A stretch of 7,501 nucleotides of DNA from Anaerolineales bacterium UBA2029 (GTDB lineage: Bacteria; Chloroflexota; Anaerolineae; Aggregatilineales; Aggregatilineaceae). The notes beneath the pieces were generated by a model. It made no database searches. It had not been told where the DNA came from and was given only the letters and a program-made list of their open reading frames with translations. The stretch covers positions 1 to 7,501 of the forward strand of contig DDBP01000191.1 in the NCBI GenBank assembly GCA_002332795.1, read 5' to 3'. Position numbers and translations under genes: made by a program. Positions 5,690-7,501 of the stretch are shown in pieces; the first letter of the stretch is position 1; every line of letters begins with the position of its first letter.

Positions 5690-7384
5690 ATGGCCAATAT
5701 CTACCGTAATCTGGGCGCTGCCATCAAAGAGACCGGCGGGCTGTGGGAACAGCTCGACCGGCAGGTCGCCGGACGGGCTGCCGCTCCTCTGCCAGAAGGG
5801 ATGGGGCTGTGGGGCATGATCGTCACCGGCAGCGTTGGCGGGGTGTGGGACACCTTCGACAACGAGACGGTATTGCTGCGGGCCGACGCCCTTAAGCAGC
5901 CCCGCCGTGACGTGTGGCGCGAGGCCACCGACGAGACGCTGATCCTGCCCAAAGAGGGGCTGCTACCCATCTGGGAAGCCGTCCTGGCACAGACCAACGC
6001 CGCCGCGGCGGCTGACGTTGACGGCACACTGCTGCTGTTGCGCCAGGAGGCTGGCGGCGTCTGGCAGCGCTCCGCCGAGGAGACGCTGATGATGGCCCGC
6101 CCTGGCGAGAGTATCTTCGCGCAGCAGGTGCGCGCCCGCGACCTGGCTTCGTTTCGCCCGCAACGCCTCCCCGGTTACGCGCTCAAAAAACTGACCGACG
6201 CCCGCGGCGAGACCTACTGGATTCTCAAGAATCTGCGCACCGACGCCTACCTGCGGCTGAGCGCGGAACAGGTCTTTCTGTGGGAGCAGATGGACGGGGG
6301 AGCCAGCGTACAGGATATCGCGATCGCCTACATGTTGACCTATGGCAGGCTGGCCATTGGCAGTCTGATCGCGCTGCTCGAACAGTTGCAGCAGAAGGGC
6401 TTCATCGCCCCGCTGGTAGATGTCTATGGCGCGGTAGATCGCAGCGTGGCGGAGCGCCGGGCCAACGTCTGGTGGCGGCGGGCCATCCGCGCCTTCATTC
6501 ACAGCGAGATCGCCATCGGCGGCATTGACGGGCTGATCTCCCGTTCCTACCAGGCGATCGGGCGCTGGTTCTTCACGCCGCCGGTGCAATGGCTGATGCT
6601 GGCCGTCATGCTGACGGGAGGAGCGGCATTTCTGGCGCTGCTCTTCGGCCTGGTAGATCGGCAGGTAGCCGTGCTGGGCGGCGCGGGCGCGATCGCGGGC
6701 CTGCTGACGCTCTATGTGCTGCAGGCGTGCACCCTGCTGATCCACGAGTGGGCGCACGCCATCGCCACCAAGCATTATGGGCGCACCGTGCAGCGCGGGG
6801 GCCTCATGTTGCACTTTGGCATGCCCGCCGCTTTTGTAGACACTACCGACATCTGGATGGAGCCGCGCCGTCCGCGCCTGGTAGTGAGCTGGGCCGGGCC
6901 GCATTCGGGCTTCTTCCTGGGCGGACTGGCAAGCCTGCTGGTGCTGGCCGGGCCAGGGGCGGTGATCCAGGGTATTCTCTTTCAGTTCGCCCTGCTCACC
7001 TACCTGACCAGCTTCACCAACCTCAACCCCCTGCTGAAGCTGGACGGCTACTACATCCTGATGGACTGGCTGGAGATGCCCCGCCTGCGCGAGCGCAGCC
7101 TGGCTTTCATTGGCAAACCGCTGCGCGACAAGCTACGCCGCCGCGAGCCGTTTTCGCGCGACGAGCGCATCTTCGCCATCTTTGGGGTGCTGGCCGGGCT
7201 GTGGACGCTGATCGCCGTGAGCACCGTCCTGCTGACCGTGGGCACCTATGCTCTGCGCTTCGTGCAGAGCACGGCGGGGTTGCTGGTCAGCGTGACCATC
7301 GCGCTGGCGCTGCTCTGGTTCGCGGGACGACGCCGCTTGCGCTACCGCTTCGCCCGCCGCGCGGGAGAAGGGGGCGGGGGATGA
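5690..7384 (+). CDS. PqqD-like/M50 membrane metalloprotease with N-terminal repeat region
   Basis: About 564 residues in three parts, numbered from the ATG at 5690. Residues 1-150 are a soluble extension with three Trp-x6-Thr repeats (Trp53/Thr60, Trp76/Thr83, Trp125/Thr132). Residues about 155-242 resemble a PqqD-like winged helix (RLSAEQVFLWEQMDGGAS onward). From about 295 there is a polytopic membrane core with about six hydrophobic segments and M50 active-site motifs: HEWAH (His352, Glu353, His356) and NPLLKLDG (Asn446-Gly453, with Asp452 as likely third zinc ligand). M50 proteases cut within or near the membrane. The PqqD-plus-M50 arrangement occurs in 'putative peptide zinc metalloproteases' tied to peptide processing or export; the substrate here is unknown. 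A TTG at 5660 would overlap the FHA stop (TTGA) and add 10 residues; neither start has a good Shine-Dalgarno sequence. The C-terminus is Arg/Gly-rich. I am confident of the family, not of the role. Confidence 0.85.
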   Translation: MANIYRNLGAAIKETGGLWEQLDRQVAGRAAAPLPEGMGLWGMIVTGSVGGVWDTFDNETVLLRADALKQPRRDVWREATDETLILPKEGLLPIWEAVLAQTNAAAAADVDGTLLLLRQEAGGVWQRSAEETLMMARPGESIFAQQVRARDLASFRPQRLPGYALKKLTDARGETYWILKNLRTDAYLRLSAEQVFLWEQMDGGASVQDIAIAYMLTYGRLAIGSLIALLEQLQQKGFIAPLVDVYGAVDRSVAERRANVWWRRAIRAFIHSEIAIGGIDGLISRSYQAIGRWFFTPPVQWLMLAVMLTGGAAFLALLFGLVDRQVAVLGGAGAIAGLLTLYVLQACTLLIHEWAHAIATKHYGRTVQRGGLMLHFGMPAAFVDTTDIWMEPRRPRLVVSWAGPHSGFFLGGLASLLVLAGPGAVIQGILFQFALLTYLTSFTNLNPLLKLDGYYILMDWLEMPRLRERSLAFIGKPLRDKLRRREPFSRDERIFAIFGVLAGLWTLIAVSTVLLTVGTYALRFVQSTAGLLVSVTIALALLWFAGRRRLRYRFARRAGEGGGG

Positions 7385-7485
7385 GGGCCATCCGGCGCAC
7401 CAAAGTCGCCGACAGCCTTTGCACACACCCTGCACATCCCCCTTACGATGCGGGTGCATGCAAAGATTGTCAGCGACTTACTTGA
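7381..7485 (+). CDS. Tiny Cys/His ORF overlapping the M50 stop, doubtful
   Basis: The ATG overlaps the M50 stop as ATGA, and a G-rich stretch (GAAGGGGGC) lies about 6-14 bases upstream as a possible ribosome-binding site. The 34-residue product is basic at the N-terminus and has Cys14, His16, His19, Cys27 and Cys30, a spacing that could hold one zinc ion and recalls the Cys-rich protein at the start of this gene set. Against it: the whole second half coincides with a long hairpin, the stop overlaps a TTGACA box, and a length of 34 codons can arise by chance in GC-rich DNA. I list it as a candidate only. Confidence 0.25.
   Translation: MRAIRRTKVADSLCTHPAHPPYDAGACKDCQRLT
7417..7465 (+). other. 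Long imperfect hairpin after the M50 gene
   Basis: CTTTGCACACACCC (7417-7430) pairs with GGGTGCATGCAAAG (7452-7465) at 12 of 14 positions. Inside, GC-AC-ATC (7432-7438) continues the stem with GATGC (7447-7451), leaving an 8-base loop at 7439-7446. The whole stem approaches 17 pairs. No T-run follows on the plus strand, and on the minus strand it is followed by GCTGTCGG, so it is not a standard intrinsic terminator. It may end or stabilise the M50 transcript, or regulate the next gene, whose possible -35 box starts 17 bases later. Confidence 0.45.
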
Positions 7486-7487
7486 CA
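7482..7487 (+). promoter_or_regulatory. Possible -35 box of the next gene
   Basis: TTGACA is a perfect -35 consensus hexamer. With a normal 16-18 base spacer the -10 would fall just beyond the window's right edge, so the promoter cannot be completed. The adjacent ACAC-GGAA-GTGT (7485-7496) is a short dyad overlapping the hexamer and could be part of an operator. It lies about 100 bases after the M50 stop, where a new transcription unit could begin. Confidence 0.35.
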
Positions 7488-7501
7488 CGGAAGTGTTTAC
7501 C

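Noticed and set aside
5963..6904. 313-codon minus-strand ORF opposite the M50 gene
   Set aside because: It is rich in Gln, Arg, His and Ala, as expected from antisense reading of a GC-rich gene, and covers the conserved coding frame including the HEWAH region.
6589..7485. 298-codon plus-strand ORF in another frame of the M50 gene
   Set aside because: It overlaps the M50 active-site coding region in a shifted frame and gives Ala/Gly/Arg-rich sequence. Only its last 34 codons, beyond the M50 stop, are considered separately.
1..7501. CRISPR array, tRNA, rRNA, transposase or phage genes
   Set aside because: I looked for regular repeats with spacers, tRNA-like cloverleaf segments and mobile-element proteins and found none.

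Overview
This GC-rich window reads as chromosomal DNA from an uncultured bacterium. The dnaX-ybaB-recR cluster, the GTG starts of dnaX and recR, and the mix of FHA domains with a PqqD-like/M50 membrane protein would suit a Chloroflexota (Anaerolineae-like) genome. That placement is inferred from gene content and style; there is no rRNA or other decisive marker here.

Left part, minus strand. Transcription runs right to left from about 4450. A promoter at 4454-4483 drives dnaX (DNA polymerase III gamma/tau), ybaB (nucleoid-associated protein) and recR (recombination mediator), the familiar replication/repair cluster. Behind recR, after 91 bases that hold a perfect 16-base palindrome and a 7-bp hairpin, lies melA, a GH4 NAD- and metal-dependent alpha-galactosidase. 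It ends at a clear hairpin terminator (335-382). Further left (about 117-301), also on the minus strand, a well-formed sigma70-type promoter, a self-complementary stretch of roughly 145 bases and a textbook intrinsic terminator follow one another with no convincing protein. This is the best candidate for an undescribed RNA in the window. Positions 1-116 hold small hairpins and no gene I can support.

Middle, 4425-4727. This divergent intergenic region holds the dnaX promoter, an imperfect inverted repeat of about 90 bases that looks like a dispersed MITE-like element, and a possible -10 box for the rightward genes.

Right part, plus strand. Three tightly packed genes follow: a 70-aa protein with four Cys/His pairs (zinc-binding), a cytosolic protein made of two FHA domains, and a membrane protein of about 564 residues with a PqqD-like domain and an M50 (site-2-protease-like) metalloprotease core. 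The N-terminal extension of the M50 protein carries three copies of a Trp-x6-Thr motif with acidic residues before the Thr and hydrophobic residues after it. FHA domains bind phosphothreonine, so I infer that the M50 protein may be phosphorylated and docked by the FHA protein encoded next to it: a possible phospho-switched membrane protease or peptide-export module. The window ends with a tiny Cys/His-containing ORF overlapping the M50 stop, a long imperfect hairpin, and a TTGACA box that may begin the promoter of the next gene.
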